A stretch of DNA of 39,223 nt. It comes from JBBDNT01 sp040877445. GTDB taxonomy: Bacteria; Planctomycetota; Planctomycetia; Planctomycetales; Planctomycetaceae. The translations under genes were made by a program, and so were the position numbers. Shown one piece after another: positions 8,130-18,400 of the stretch. The stretch's first letter is position 1. Each line of letters opens with the position of its first letter. Below the pieces are notes generated by a model. The model searched no databases and was not told where the DNA came from. It saw only the letters and a program-made list of their open reading frames with translations. The stretch lies in the NCBI GenBank assembly GCA_040877445.1, contig JBBDNT010000047.1, positions 1 to 39,223 of the forward strand, in the 5' to 3' direction.

Positions 8130-11100
8130 ATGCTGCGATTCCACGTGATCTCCGCCGTGATGCGGCGCAACGTCGCGAGTTATTTCTCGGGCGTGCTCGG
8201 GTATTTGTTCATCGTGGTGTTCGTCGTCGCGGCGACGGCGATGACCTTCACCCCGCAGTTCTTCGCCAACAACGTGGCGAGCCTGGATCAGCTCAACGAG
8301 ACCTTTCCGCTGCTGCTGTTGTTCATCATCCCGGCGATCACGATGAGCGCCTGGGCGGACGAGCGCAAGCAGGGGACCGACGAGTTGCTGTTCACGCTGC
8401 CGGCCCTCGATGTCGAAATCCTGCTCGGCAAATACCTCGCCGTGCTGACGGTCTACACGGTGGCGTTGTTGTTCTCGGTGACGCAGCTCGTGGTGCTGGC
8501 GTTCTATGCGGACCCGGACTGGTGGCTGCTGTCCGCGACGTATCTGGGCTACTGGCTGGCCGGGGCGACGCTGCTGAGCGCGGGAATGTTCGCTTCGGCG
8601 TTGTCGCGGAGCACGACGGTGGCGTTCGTGCTGGGCGTGCTGATCTGTTCGATCCCGGTTTTCATCGCCGACGTTCCGGGCCTGGCGCGAATCGCGCCGA
8701 TCGTCCGCGACCTGAGCTTGAGCGAGCAGTTCCGCGAGTTCGCGCAAGGGACGCTGCCTCTCAACGGACTGGTCTATTTCGCCAGCCTGACCGCCTTCAT
8801 GCTGTATCTGAACCTCGTGCTGATCTCGCGGCGACACTGGAGCGGGAATCAGCAGGTCAACATGGGGCTGCAATATCTGCTGCGGACCGCGTGCCTGCTG
8901 GTGATCCTGGCGAGTTTCAACCTGATGGCCCGCGCCTCGACCGACGTGCTCGGCCTGCGGGCCGACATGACCGCCGACCGCCTCTACACGCTCACCGACA
9001 GCACCCGCCAGGTGCTCGAATCGATCGGCGAGGACCGGCCCGTGCGGATCGACGCGTTCATCAGCCCCGAAGTCCCGCGCGAGTACGTCCCCGTTCGCAA
9101 GCGGCTGATCGGCCTGCTGCGGCAGTACGAACGGATCGGCGCGCCGCGGGTCGATCTGCGGCTGCTCGACGCCGCCCCTTACAGCGAGGCCGCCGAAGAG
9201 GCCGACAACCGCGGCGTTCTCAAACGCGTCATCGCGACGGAGCGCGGCGGCCGCCAGGAACTGGCGGAGTTCTATCTGGGCGTGGTCGTCTCGAGTTCCT
9301 ACGGCGAGGCGATTCTGCCTTCGCTCGACGTCGATTCGCCGCTCGAATACGAGTTGACCCGGGCCGTCGCCACGGTCGTCGATCGCCATCGGCGAACGGT
9401 CGGCGTCCTCGACACCGATGCCCACGTGATCGGCGGCTTCGATCGCGCCACGTTCCAGTCGCTGCCGCGGTGGGGCATCGTCGCCGAGTTGGAAAAGCAG
9501 TACCACGTCGCCCGGATCAGTCCGGATTCCTCCTACGACGAGCAAGACAGCCTCGAGTTGTTCGCGACCGAAGCCCGCGGCGGTGGTGAAGACGACACCG
9601 CGGAACTCGACGACGGGCGGCTTCCGGAACGGCTGGCGATCGAATATCGCAAGGTGAACTTCGAGCCGAGCAAAATCGTGCGAGTCGCAACGATCGACCC
9701 GGGCGCGAAGTGGCGGGTCGCCGACCACGACGCCGGCTTCCGCACGACCGTCGTCAAGAAGGACGACAAGCTCGTCGCGTACCGCGCGGTCGACGTGCTG
9801 TTGGCGCCGCTGCCGTCTTCGCTGGGCGCGGACCAGATGGATCGGCTGGTTTCGGAACTGGAAGGCGGCCTGCCGGCGCTCGTCTTCGACGATCCGCTGC
9901 CGGTGACGATCGGCCTGCAGAACGCGCCGATGGTTCCCAAGCGCGCGGGTGGCGGCATGATGGGAATGCAGATGCCCCAGCCGGAGCCGCGGGCCGATGG
10001 CGGTCTCGCCAAGCGATTGATGACGCGGCTCGGCCTGAGCTGGACCAGCAAGTGGAGCTTCGAACTGGACGATTCGCACGTCGCCGACCTCGAAGCCGGC
10101 CGGTTGCCCGACACGCTTCCCGCCGTTTACGCCACGCGCGATCTGCGACTGCCGGCCGACACCAAGGTCGAAATCGTGGAGCCGGGGCGCGAGTGGGCGG
10201 TGACGGCGACTCATCGCAATTCCGGGTCCGCGGTCAAGACCGCCATCGTGAAGAAGGGGGACGGTCTGGTCGTCAGCGGAGAGCCGGAAATCGTCGCGGT
10301 TTGGGACATGGACCATCCTCACAGCCCGAAGCTCGACGACCTGCTGTCCCGCGTGCCGGAGTACGTGTTCATCTCGCCGGCGAGCGCGGGCGAGTCCGCC
10401 TTCGCGAAGAACAGCGCGGTCACGAATGGACTGAACGAGGCGCTGGCGCTGTTCCCCGGGCGCGTTCGCCGGAGCGAAGGGAGCGGCCTCGAGCACGCCG
10501 AACTGATGATGACCGGGGGGAACTCCGGCGAGATTCCGTGGAGCGACATGGTCGCGTCGGGAGGGAGCCCGTTCAATCCCTCTCCGATGGTCCGCGAAGA
10601 CCGGCGGCATTACCGCGACCGCTTCAACCACGTGCTGGCGATGCGCGCCAAGTCCCCCAAGCCGGCCGATTCCGGCGCCGGCGGGAAGGCCGAATCGGCG
10701 GCCGGCCGTCGCCGCGGGATCGACGTGGTGTACGTCGCCGACCTGGATTTCATCTCCGACTACGTGCTGTTCGCGATTCCCGGCATCCTCCGCGAGCAAT
10801 TCGACACGGAAGCCAAGCTCGACAATCTCGAGTTCGTGTTCAACGCCATCGACGTGCTCGCGGGGGACGAGAGCAAGATCGAGCTGCGCAAGCGGCAATA
10901 CCGCCCGCGGCCGCTCACCGTCATTCAGGCGAAGATCAAGGAGTACCGCGACCAACGCCAGCAAGCGGAGGAAGAGCAGATCAAGCAGGCGAAAGAGGAG
11001 CAAGATCGGCTTCAATTGCGCATGGAGGAAGCGCAACAGCGGCTCGAGCGCGACTCGGGAGGGAACGCCTTCAGCCAGTTGCAGGAACTGTTCACCACGG

Positions 11101-11336
11101 CGGCGGCCGAGCGCCGCAAGCACGAGATCCGCCTCAAGGAGATCGAGGAGGAGAAGCAGCGGATCGTCGATCAGTTGAAAGGCCAGGAGCGGCGGCAGGT
11201 GGAGGCGGACGAGGCCCGCATCCGCTGGCAGGCGGTCATGTTCCCCCCGATTCCGGCGATCCTGCTGGGGGCAATCGTGTTGAGCCTCCGCCTGAGCCGC
11301 GAGCGGAGCGCGATTCGCCCCAACCGGTCCCGCTGA
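8130..11336 (+). CDS. ABC-2 permease fused to GldG-like auxiliary protein
   Basis: A 1068-residue fusion. Residues 1-240 are an ABC-2/GldF-type permease: an amphipathic start, about six hydrophobic segments and the cytoplasmic loop 'WADERKQGTDELLFTLP'. After a further membrane segment (about 250-270) comes 'RADMTADRLYTLTDSTRQV' (about 275), the usual opening of GldG/ABC_transp_aux proteins. A large soluble domain of about 650 residues follows. Residues of about 930-1033 form a charged coiled coil rich in Glu, Gln and Lys, and a last membrane segment lies at about 1036-1057. GldF and GldG are separate in Bacteroidetes gliding bacteria; fused forms occur in many non-gliding bacteria, where the substrate is unknown. 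It should act with the upstream ATPase and the downstream DUF4340 protein. Nothing here shows gliding. Confidence 0.88.
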   Translation: MLRFHVISAVMRRNVASYFSGVLGYLFIVVFVVAATAMTFTPQFFANNVASLDQLNETFPLLLLFIIPAITMSAWADERKQGTDELLFTLPALDVEILLGKYLAVLTVYTVALLFSVTQLVVLAFYADPDWWLLSATYLGYWLAGATLLSAGMFASALSRSTTVAFVLGVLICSIPVFIADVPGLARIAPIVRDLSLSEQFREFAQGTLPLNGLVYFASLTAFMLYLNLVLISRRHWSGNQQVNMGLQYLLRTACLLVILASFNLMARASTDVLGLRADMTADRLYTLTDSTRQVLESIGEDRPVRIDAFISPEVPREYVPVRKRLIGLLRQYERIGAPRVDLRLLDAAPYSEAAEEADNRGVLKRVIATERGGRQELAEFYLGVVVSSSYGEAILPSLDVDSPLEYELTRAVATVVDRHRRTVGVLDTDAHVIGGFDRATFQSLPRWGIVAELEKQYHVARISPDSSYDEQDSLELFATEARGGGEDDTAELDDGRLPERLAIEYRKVNFEPSKIVRVATIDPGAKWRVADHDAGFRTTVVKKDDKLVAYRAVDVLLAPLPSSLGADQMDRLVSELEGGLPALVFDDPLPVTIGLQNAPMVPKRAGGGMMGMQMPQPEPRADGGLAKRLMTRLGLSWTSKWSFELDDSHVADLEAGRLPDTLPAVYATRDLRLPADTKVEIVEPGREWAVTATHRNSGSAVKTAIVKKGDGLVVSGEPEIVAVWDMDHPHSPKLDDLLSRVPEYVFISPASAGESAFAKNSAVTNGLNEALALFPGRVRRSEGSGLEHAELMMTGGNSGEIPWSDMVASGGSPFNPSPMVREDRRHYRDRFNHVLAMRAKSPKPADSGAGGKAESAAGRRRGIDVVYVADLDFISDYVLFAIPGILREQFDTEAKLDNLEFVFNAIDVLAGDESKIELRKRQYRPRPLTVIQAKIKEYRDQRQQAEEEQIKQAKEEQDRLQLRMEEAQQRLERDSGGNAFSQLQELFTTAAAERRKHEIRLKEIEEEKQRIVDQLKGQERRQVEADEARIRWQAVMFPPIPAILLGAIVLSLRLSRERSAIRPNRSR

Positions 11337-11441
11337 GGTTTTCCGTTTCATGAATTCGCGAGCATCCACGCGGTTCGCGACGCACACCTGCGAGTTCGGC
11401 GTCGAACCGCGGACTTCCACGTTCGGGAGCAGAGACCAGAG

Positions 11442-13265
11442 ATGAGTCGCAACCAGCGCAACGAAACTCTCCGCACGGCGATCTTCCTCGGGTTGGCCCT
11501 GGTGTTCGCCGGGGGCGCTTACGGCGTGCATCGAATGATGCGGCCGACCGCCGTCGCCGGATTCGAAATGCTCGGCAAGCCGTTCTTCGAAAGCTTCGAC
11601 GACCCGCTCGCGGTGGCCGAACTCCGCGTCGCCGCCTTCGACGACGCGCGCGGCAAGCAGAACGTGTTCACGGTCGAGCGCGAGGGAGACCTGTGGCGGA
11701 TTCCATCCCGCTTCGGTTATCCCGCTGAAGCCAAGGAGCGCGTCGCCTCGACCGCCGTCTCCCTGATGGGCATCAAGCGCGAAACGCTCGAGAGCCAGCG
11801 CGACGCCGATCATCAGCGGCTGGGAGTCGTCGACCCGCTGGCCCCCGCCGCCGGCGCGACGCACGGCTTCGGAACCCGCGTCAGTCTCCTCGACGACGAG
11901 GGAAAAACGCTCGCCGACTACATCATCGGCAAGGCGGCGGGAGAGCGCGGCGACCAGCGTTACGTGCGGCGCCCCGACGAGAAGGCGACATACCGCGCCG
12001 CCGTGTCGCTCAAGCTCTCCACCAAGTTCGCCGAGTGGATCGAGCCGGAATTGCTCAAGCTGAATTCCCACGACGTGACGAAGTTGGAACTGAACGTTCC
12101 CCGATGGGAGACGCAGCAGCGGGTGACCGCCCGCGGAGTCGAAGTCCGCGAGGCGCTCGTGGGCGAGGACGTCACGCGCGTCGAACGCGCCGCGGACGGA
12201 GGCGACTGGCGGCTCGAAGGAATCAACGAGGAGACCGAACAGGTCGACGAGCGGAAGGTCGACGACGCGATCCGCGCGATCGCCGACCTCGAAATCATCG
12301 ACGTCCGTCCCAAGCCGAAGGGACTGCGGGCCGACCTGTCGCTCGATCCATCGCTCGAACTCGATCCGGACGACGCGGTCTACGACCTGCGGACGAAGGG
12401 GTTCTTTCTGGGTTCGAACCGCGACGGATCGGAACAGTTCCTCATCTCGCGGGCGGGCGAGTTGATCGCCGCCGCCAAGTCCGGCGCGGTGTATCACCTG
12501 CACATCGGCGAGAGCGCGCAGGCCGAAGCGGCGATCGACGTCGAAACCGGCGACGCGGCCGACGCCGCTGACGCCGATCCGCAGCGGACCGACTCCGCCA
12601 CGGACACCGACGTTTCCTCCGAGGGCGGCGCGGGGGACGAAGCGAAGAGCGCGGCGACCGGGCGTTATCTGTTCGTGCGCGTCGAGTTCGATCCCGCCGC
12701 GCTGGGCGAGAAGCCGGTCGCGCCGCTGAAGCCCGAGAAGCCGGAATTGCTCGAAACCGCCGCCCCCGCCGTGGACGAAGAATCGGAACCCGAGCCCGAA
12801 TCGGACCCCGCATCCGCGCCCGCCTCGGAGACCGACGCGAAACCGCAAGCGGACGAAAAGCCCGACCTGGACGAGCTGCGCTCGAAGCACGAATCGGATC
12901 TCCGGCAATACGAGTCGGACCTGAGGGCTCACGAATTCGCGCTCGAGCAATACGACGAGAAAGTCGAGAAGGGCCGCCGCGAGGTCGCTGCGCTCAATCA
13001 GCGGTTCGGCGATTGGTACTACGTGACTTCCGACAAGTCCCTCGACAAGCTCCGGTTCACGAAGCAGGACCTCGTCCAGCCGAAACCTCGCGACGACGAA
13101 GGCGGCGCGGACGCGGCGAAGTCTCCGACGTCGCCGCTCGGCCCGCTGCGTCCGCTTGAGTTCCCCGAGACTCCGCGGCGCACGGAACCCCCGTCTCCGC
13201 CGGTATTGCCCGAGGTCGCCGCTCCCGAGGAAGGCGACGCCGACGAACCGGCGGACGGCGGGTAG
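11442..13265 (+). CDS. DUF4340 domain-containing membrane-anchored protein
   Basis: A 607-residue protein with one N-terminal membrane segment (about 12-32) and a long soluble region. The part at about 60-340 fits the DUF4340 type that commonly follows GldA/GldFG genes ('FTVEREGDLWRI..', 'LGVVDP', 'YVRRP'). The family recognition is from context and pattern, not a search. Residues of about 363-404 are an acidic Ala/Asp/Glu linker, about 425-460 are Pro/Glu-rich, and about 470-510 form a charged coiled coil. The C-terminal end is Pro-rich. It is the third gene of the transporter set, 105 bp after the permease/GldG gene. It probably sits outside the membrane as a partner of the GldG-like domain; that is inference. 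Confidence 0.82.
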   Translation: MSRNQRNETLRTAIFLGLALVFAGGAYGVHRMMRPTAVAGFEMLGKPFFESFDDPLAVAELRVAAFDDARGKQNVFTVEREGDLWRIPSRFGYPAEAKERVASTAVSLMGIKRETLESQRDADHQRLGVVDPLAPAAGATHGFGTRVSLLDDEGKTLADYIIGKAAGERGDQRYVRRPDEKATYRAAVSLKLSTKFAEWIEPELLKLNSHDVTKLELNVPRWETQQRVTARGVEVREALVGEDVTRVERAADGGDWRLEGINEETEQVDERKVDDAIRAIADLEIIDVRPKPKGLRADLSLDPSLELDPDDAVYDLRTKGFFLGSNRDGSEQFLISRAGELIAAAKSGAVYHLHIGESAQAEAAIDVETGDAADAADADPQRTDSATDTDVSSEGGAGDEAKSAATGRYLFVRVEFDPAALGEKPVAPLKPEKPELLETAAPAVDEESEPEPESDPASAPASETDAKPQADEKPDLDELRSKHESDLRQYESDLRAHEFALEQYDEKVEKGRREVAALNQRFGDWYYVTSDKSLDKLRFTKQDLVQPKPRDDEGGADAAKSPTSPLGPLRPLEFPETPRRTEPPSPPVLPEVAAPEEGDADEPADGG

Positions 13266-13311
13266 TGCCGCGTGCGGATGAGATCGCGAGTCGACGCGCC
13301 GACCGCTTCGA

Positions 13312-13396
13312 CTGGCGGGTAGGACGTCGTCAACCTTGAAGTTGTGGGTCGATCGAACTGGCGGGTAGGACGGATTTGTAATCCGTCGTGCCTGCC
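13312..13396. repeat. GGCGGGTAGGACG repeats
   Basis: ACTGGCGGGTAGGACG occurs at about 13310-13325 and AACTGGCGGGTAGGACGG at about 13357-13374. The second copy continues as GACGGATTTGTAATCCGTC, a palindrome. The same TAGGACGGA..TCCGTC design recurs at 13942-13970 and 36101-36242. Confidence 0.6.
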
Positions 13397-13566
13397 CGCT
13401 TCGGAATGTCCGGTCGAAGTTCCCGGCGTTAGAACCTGTCCAAAATCAACTTCGCACTTCAATCGTTCCAATTCCGTTCGTCGCGCGTGAGTTTCGTGCA
13501 ACCACGGATGGCACGGATGGCGGCCGGCGATTCGGCGATTCTCGTCGAACGCCCGTCTCAGGTCTT

Positions 13567-13641
13567 CTCCGCGTCCTCGGCGCTCTCGGCGGTTTGATCT
13601 TTCGGCGGCGCGAGGAATCGAACCGCGGAGAGCGCGGAGAG
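13567..13641. repeat. CTCCGCG...CGCGGAG inverted repeat
   Basis: The left arm 13567-13598 (CTCCGCGTCCTCGGCGCTCT onward) and the right arm 13614-13641 (GAATCGAACCGCGGAGAGCG onward) are imperfect reverse complements. Confidence 0.55.
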
Positions 13642-13686
13642 TTCGATCGGCGAAGTCCGATCTCGATTGCGGCCGCGCGCCGCGCG

Positions 13687-13800
13687 AAATCAGCGTCGAT
13701 CAGCGTCGATCAGCGTTCCTTGCGTTCGCATCGAGGAACTCGTCCGCCGCGTGGATCGCCGAGGTTCAGGAACACTGATCTTCGCTGATCTTCGCTGAGG
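13687..13800. repeat. GATCAGCG tandem words in inverted orientation
   Basis: Three tandem (G)ATCAGCGTC words at 13687-13719 end in GTTCC. They are mirrored at 13769-13800 as GGAACACTGATCTTCGCTGA and onward. The two blocks are reverse complements at most positions, separated by about 50 bp. Confidence 0.65.
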
Positions 13801-13941
13801 ATCCTGCGGGCGCCTCGTCCTGCGCGGGACTCTTCTTCTTTGCCACTTCACCCGAATGGCGTGGTGGCCGATTCGGCTTGTTCGAATCGGCCGCTTTCCG
13901 ATCCCGACGATGGTCGGCTCCGCGAATCGGCGCGGTTCTGC

Positions 13942-13970
13942 TGGCGGACGGAATGAAATTCCGTCCTGCC
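13942..13970. repeat. GACGGAAT-ATTCCGTC palindrome
   Basis: GGCGGACGGAATGAAATTCC followed by GTCCTGCC forms a short palindrome of the same family as the elements at 13359-13396 and 36101-36242. Confidence 0.5.
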
Positions 13971-13987
13971 TCGGGCGCGCGCCGCGG

Positions 13988-15256
13988 TCAGTGCCCTCCG
14001 CCGACCGAACGCACTCCGCCTTCCGCCTCGAACTCCATCGCGCGCGGACCGGCCAGAATCTCCAGGTCGTCACGCTTCTCGATTCGCGATCGGTACGCTT
14101 CGCTCACCAGCACCTCCTTCAGGTGCAGCGTGTCGGCGATGTGGATCACGCGGGCGCTCTCCGCCGGCACCAGCCCCACCGTGGTGAGCGCCGCCGCGAT
14201 CCCTTCGCGATCGGTGGCGAAGGCGATCGGCAGCGAACCGGCCGTGGGATGCCCGCTGGTGATGCAGTTCACCCACGTCTTTTGGCGGTCGACTTGCGCC
14301 AGCGTGCGCTCGTTGGTGTACTCCGCCATGCCGATGCCCAGCGCGTTCCCGTGCGTCTCGGGGGTGAGGCCGCACACGTAAATCCGGCGGCATTTCGCCC
14401 AGTCTCCCTCCATCGCGACGTGGTCGTTGAACTTGCGGCCGATGACGTTCGTGTCCATTCCCGATCCGCTGATGTTCTTGCCGATGCGATCGACGATCAG
14501 CAGATCGACGTCGGGAAACGGCAATCGGGGCATCCATTGCTTGGCCTGCGCGAGCAACTTCGCCTCGCGCTGCCGGAACTCCTCCGGACGCACCGCGGCG
14601 ACGAGCGCCGTGTCGTCGTAAGCGTTCTCGACGATGCCCAGGCCCGCCACGACCTTGCACTTCCGCAGCACGACGTCGGCGACCGCGGCGACGATCTCGG
14701 CGAAGCTGTGATCGCTGATCGCCCGGTGATACACCTTCGCCCCTTCGTGCTTCCCCAGGCCGATGAGCATCATCTTGTGCAGGCCGGACTCGATCTCGCC
14801 CACGAACAGCGTGTGCGGCTTGATGCGTCCCGCGACGAGCACGTGATCGGCCTCGAAGGCGTGACGATCGAAGTGGACCGGAACCTCTCCGAAGATGCGA
14901 TCGACGACCACCGTCTCCATCGAGGCGCGAATCGGCGCGCCCATCGCCTCGGGGGTGATGCCGTAACCGGCGAGCACTTCCAGTTGCCCCTCGACCGTTC
15001 CGCCGCCGTGGCTGCCCATGGCGGGGACGATGAACGGCGCGGCCCCCAGCCGCGCGAGGTGCGCGACCGTCGCCCTGGTGATGACGGCGATGTTGGCGAT
15101 CCCGCGGCTGCCGGCGGTGACGGCGACGGTCTCGCCGGGGCGAATCCGCGCGCCGAGATTCAACGTCGCCAATTGCCGTTCGACTTCGCCGGGCACGTCG
15201 TCGAGGCGCGGGGCGTCGAACGATTGGCGGATGCGGTACATTCGAGGGAGCGACAT
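13988..15256 (-). CDS. LarA-like (DUF2088) protein
   Basis: A 422-residue protein of the nickel-dependent lactate racemase (LarA/DUF2088) superfamily. It shows the conserved 'PAMGSHGGGTVEGQ' segment in the N-terminal half and 'GRIKPHTLFVGEIESGLHKM' followed by 'GLGKHEGAKVYH'. These hold the His and Lys residues that in LarA bind the nickel-pincer cofactor and substrate. Known relatives racemise or epimerise 2-hydroxy acids, but many DUF2088 proteins have other or unknown substrates. No larB, larC or larE gene for cofactor synthesis lies in this window. I used the ATG at 15256; an ATG at 15241 is also possible, and upstream in-frame sequence reads into the divergent spacer. It faces the tandem HEAT/propeller genes across a 197-bp divergent region. 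Confidence 0.82.
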   Translation of the reverse strand: MSLPRMYRIRQSFDAPRLDDVPGEVERQLATLNLGARIRPGETVAVTAGSRGIANIAVITRATVAHLARLGAAPFIVPAMGSHGGGTVEGQLEVLAGYGITPEAMGAPIRASMETVVVDRIFGEVPVHFDRHAFEADHVLVAGRIKPHTLFVGEIESGLHKMMLIGLGKHEGAKVYHRAISDHSFAEIVAAVADVVLRKCKVVAGLGIVENAYDDTALVAAVRPEEFRQREAKLLAQAKQWMPRLPFPDVDLLIVDRIGKNISGSGMDTNVIGRKFNDHVAMEGDWAKCRRIYVCGLTPETHGNALGIGMAEYTNERTLAQVDRQKTWVNCITSGHPTAGSLPIAFATDREGIAAALTTVGLVPAESARVIHIADTLHLKEVLVSEAYRSRIEKRDDLEILAGPRAMEFEAEGGVRSVGGGH

Positions 15257-15355
15257 GGAGGCGTCCAGGAAGCGTGCTTCGAGCCGATCGGTCGTGCCGG
15301 CGCCGTCATCGACGATATCAGATCGCTCGCGAATTCGCAGCCGTCGCGAGTCGCA

Positions 15356-15384
15356 TTCAGTTGGGCGGGGGCATCGGCTATACT
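15356..15384 (+). promoter_or_regulatory. Candidate promoter of the first HEAT/propeller gene
   Basis: TTCAGT (15356-15361) and TATACT (15379-15384) are spaced by 17 bp, about 70 bp before the start at 15454. The -10 box is good and the -35 box weak. This is inferred from consensus only. Confidence 0.35.
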
Positions 15385-15453
15385 GAGACCGGCCATTGGG
15401 GACGGAACACGGCACATCCACCGTCACCGAACTCCCAGGGGAGGCGGTTCGTC

Positions 15454-18400
15454 ATGCCGCATCGCGAATGCGTCAGCCGTTCGATTCGCCGCGCCGCCGG
15501 GTTCTGCGGGGCGCTGCTCGCGACGGTGTTGTTGGCGGGACTGACCGCCGGGAGGGGCGTTTCGCACGCCCAGCCGGGGGACGCCATCGACGACGTCGAC
15601 GCCGACCAGGAAGACGCGGCGGAGGGCGCGGACGACGAGCGACGATCCGCCACCGAGACCGCGGGGGACCGATTGTTTCCGGGGGCGGCGCGGCTGAACG
15701 TCGACTTCGAGCGCGAACGGCTGATGGCGCGGGCCGAACGATACGCCGCCGCCGGACAAATCGAGCCGGCGCTGTTGCGCTGGCAGCAGATGCTGGACGA
15801 GCCGCGAACGCGGATCCATTCGGGCGGAGTCGCCCTGCACGAAGCCTCGGTTGTGCGGACATCGGTCGGGCAAAGCGTTTACGGCCGGTATTTCGCGCTG
15901 GGGCACGAAATCGAGCGACTCATTGCGCGGTCGTCGCCGGCGGTGCTCGACGCGTACCAGGAAATGTCCGATCCCGCCGCCCGAGCGGTGTTGAACGACC
16001 AGCGCCGCGATCGACGCGAGGCCTTGGGCCGCATCGTTCACAGCTACTTTCTCAGCTCGTTCGGCGACGACGCGGCGTACGAATTGGCGGCGGTGCGGTT
16101 CGACCGGGGAGAAATGCCCGCCGCGGCCCGATTGCTGACCCGCATTCTCGAAGACCACCCCCGGCCGGACGTGCCGCGCGAGAAGGTGCTCTTCCGGCTG
16201 GCGCTGGTCGAAGCGCGGATGGGGCACGTGGCGACGGCGCGGAAGCGGATGGAAGAGTTGTCCCGCCTGCCGGTCGCGGAGGTCTCGCCGGAACTGCGTC
16301 GGCTGGCTCGGCGGGAGATCGAGACGGCCGCCGAACGCGCGGCGCGAAGCGTCGCCTTTCCGAGCGGCCCGGCTCCCGCGAGTTCGCAGGTCTCCGTACC
16401 ATTGCCGGCCCCCCCGTCCCGGCTGTTCGAGGTTCCCTTGACGGAGGAATGGGTCGCGCCGCGCGCTCCGCGTTCGGGCGGAGTGATTTCGCGCGTCGAG
16501 ACGCGGGTCGTATCGACCGTGCGGGCGAACGCGCTGGGGATTCGGCAAGCGGTCCAAAGCCAGACGGACACGACGGATCCGACTCCCGACGAAACGGCCG
16601 CGTCCTGGCGACGGCATGGATGGACGCCCGCCGCAGCGCTGCTGATCGACGGCGGCCGGGCCTATCTCGCCGGCGACGTCGACCTGATCTGCATCGACCT
16701 GGCGACCGGCCGGCCGCTGTGGCGGAGCGATCGAGAGTATCACTACGAGGCGACCCTGCTGGCGCAACAGTTCTCGCAACAAGCGAGCGGCGACGGTCTC
16801 CGGCCGCAATCGACCGGGGAAGCACGGTTGTTCGGGGACCGGGTGCATCAAGCGATGTCGCTGGGCGCGGGGGGGATTCATGTTCTGGAGGGATTGCTCG
16901 CCGACAAGGGAACGCGTCCCGGCGACATCGACGGCGCGGCGCCGATCAGCATCAGCCAGCGCGTGCGGCACAACTGGCTGACGCGGTACGACGCGCGAAC
17001 GGGCAAACTGAAATGGACCCGGCAAGCGGCGGACGAGGAGATCGCCAAGGACGACACGAGTTTCCTCGCGGCGCCCGCGGCCGCCGGAGGCCGGCTGTTC
17101 GTTCCCGTTTCCGATCGCGGCGCCGTGTGGCTGCACGCGCTCGATGCCGAGCGCGGCGAAACGCTGTGGCGAACCTTCTTGTGCGACGAGCCGCTCGGGA
17201 GCGCGTCTCCCTGGTCGCCTGTGGCGGTCGTCTGCGCCGGCAGCGACGTTTACGTGTGCCCGGGAACCGGCGTCGTGTTCGCGCTCGACGCCGCTTCCGG
17301 CGACGTGCATTGGGCGGTGCGTTACCAGCGCAGCGGACGGTTCGATCAGCGGCCGACGCACCGGGGGATCGTCGCCGATCAGGTTCGCGAGTTCGAGGGT
17401 TGGAACGAAGACGCGCTGATTCCCCACGAAGGCCGGCTGATCGTGCTCGCCTCCGATTACGACCGGCTGTTCGCGCTCGATCGCCGTTCCGGCGACTTGA
17501 TGTGGGAATCGCCCCGCGCCGGCCGCCCCGACGATCCCCAGCCGGCCTGGTGTCTGGGACTGCTCGACGGCGGATTGTACGTCGCCGGCCCGGGCGTCGT
17601 CCGCCGTTACGAGGCCGCCGGCGGAAGGCTCGTCTGGCAGCGGTCCGTCGAACGAGCGACGGGCCGCGGGTTCGTCAGCCCCGGCGGCGTGTATCTCCCC
17701 CTCGACGAAACGATCGTCCGGCTCGATGCGGAAACCGGCGAGCCGACGCACCGCACGCGCTTCGTCTCTCCTTCGCCCGAACCATTGGGGAACCTGTATT
17801 CCGACGGCGAGCGGCTGCTCGTCGCGGGGCCGCGCCGGTTGTGTTCCCTGGTGGGACTCGAACAGCGGCTCCGGTCGTTGGCGGGCCGCATCGAACGCCG
17901 GGATCCCCACGCCCATCTCGAACGAATGCGACTGCGCCGAAAACTCGGCGAATCGGACGCCGCGCTCGACGACCTGAAATCCGGATGGCGGCTTCTCGCC
18001 GATCAGGAAGGGTTCGCCGCCGGGTCGGCCGCGCTGCACGCCGGCATCGACGACCTGGAACTCGCGACCACGCGGCCCGACGTGACGTTGGAACTGCTTC
18101 ACGAAGCGGCCGAATTCGCCGACCGCGGAGGCGCCCCGACGGCCGAGCCTTCGACCAACCGCGCGGAATTCGATCGCGACGCGGCCGGCGTCGCGCTGCG
18201 GGCGTTGAATGCGATCGAGCGCGACCGGCCGGCCGTCGTTCCCGCCATCCTCGATGCGGCTTCGCTCTACGCCACGGAGCATCTCGCCGTCGCGGCGCAG
18301 CGGGCGATCGCGGCCGCCGCGATCCCCGCCGACGGCCCGGCCTTGTTGGAAGCCCTCGCGGGAGACGACCGGTTCCGCCGCCGGATCGCCGTCGCGGGTT

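Larger units (their letters stand above)
13266..13987. other. Repeat-filled intergenic spacer, no credible gene
   Basis: Between the DUF4340 gene and the convergent LarA-like gene there are only short open frames. The spacer is a mosaic of inverted repeats: GGCGGGTAGGACG words (13312-13396), half an ACGGAT element (13499-13520), a CTCCGCG..CGCGGAG pair (13567-13641), a GATCAGCG pair (13687-13800) and a GACGGAAT..ATTCCGTC palindrome (13942-13970). Confidence 0.65.

Noticed and set aside
8040..12950. A 1636-codon open frame on the minus strand
   Set aside because: It is antisense to the permease/GldG and DUF4340 genes, which carry recognisable motifs and membrane segments. The minus product is Arg/His-rich low-complexity sequence.
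13594..13788. A possible small Arg-rich protein
   Set aside because: It is made of inverted-repeat sequence with no ribosome site.
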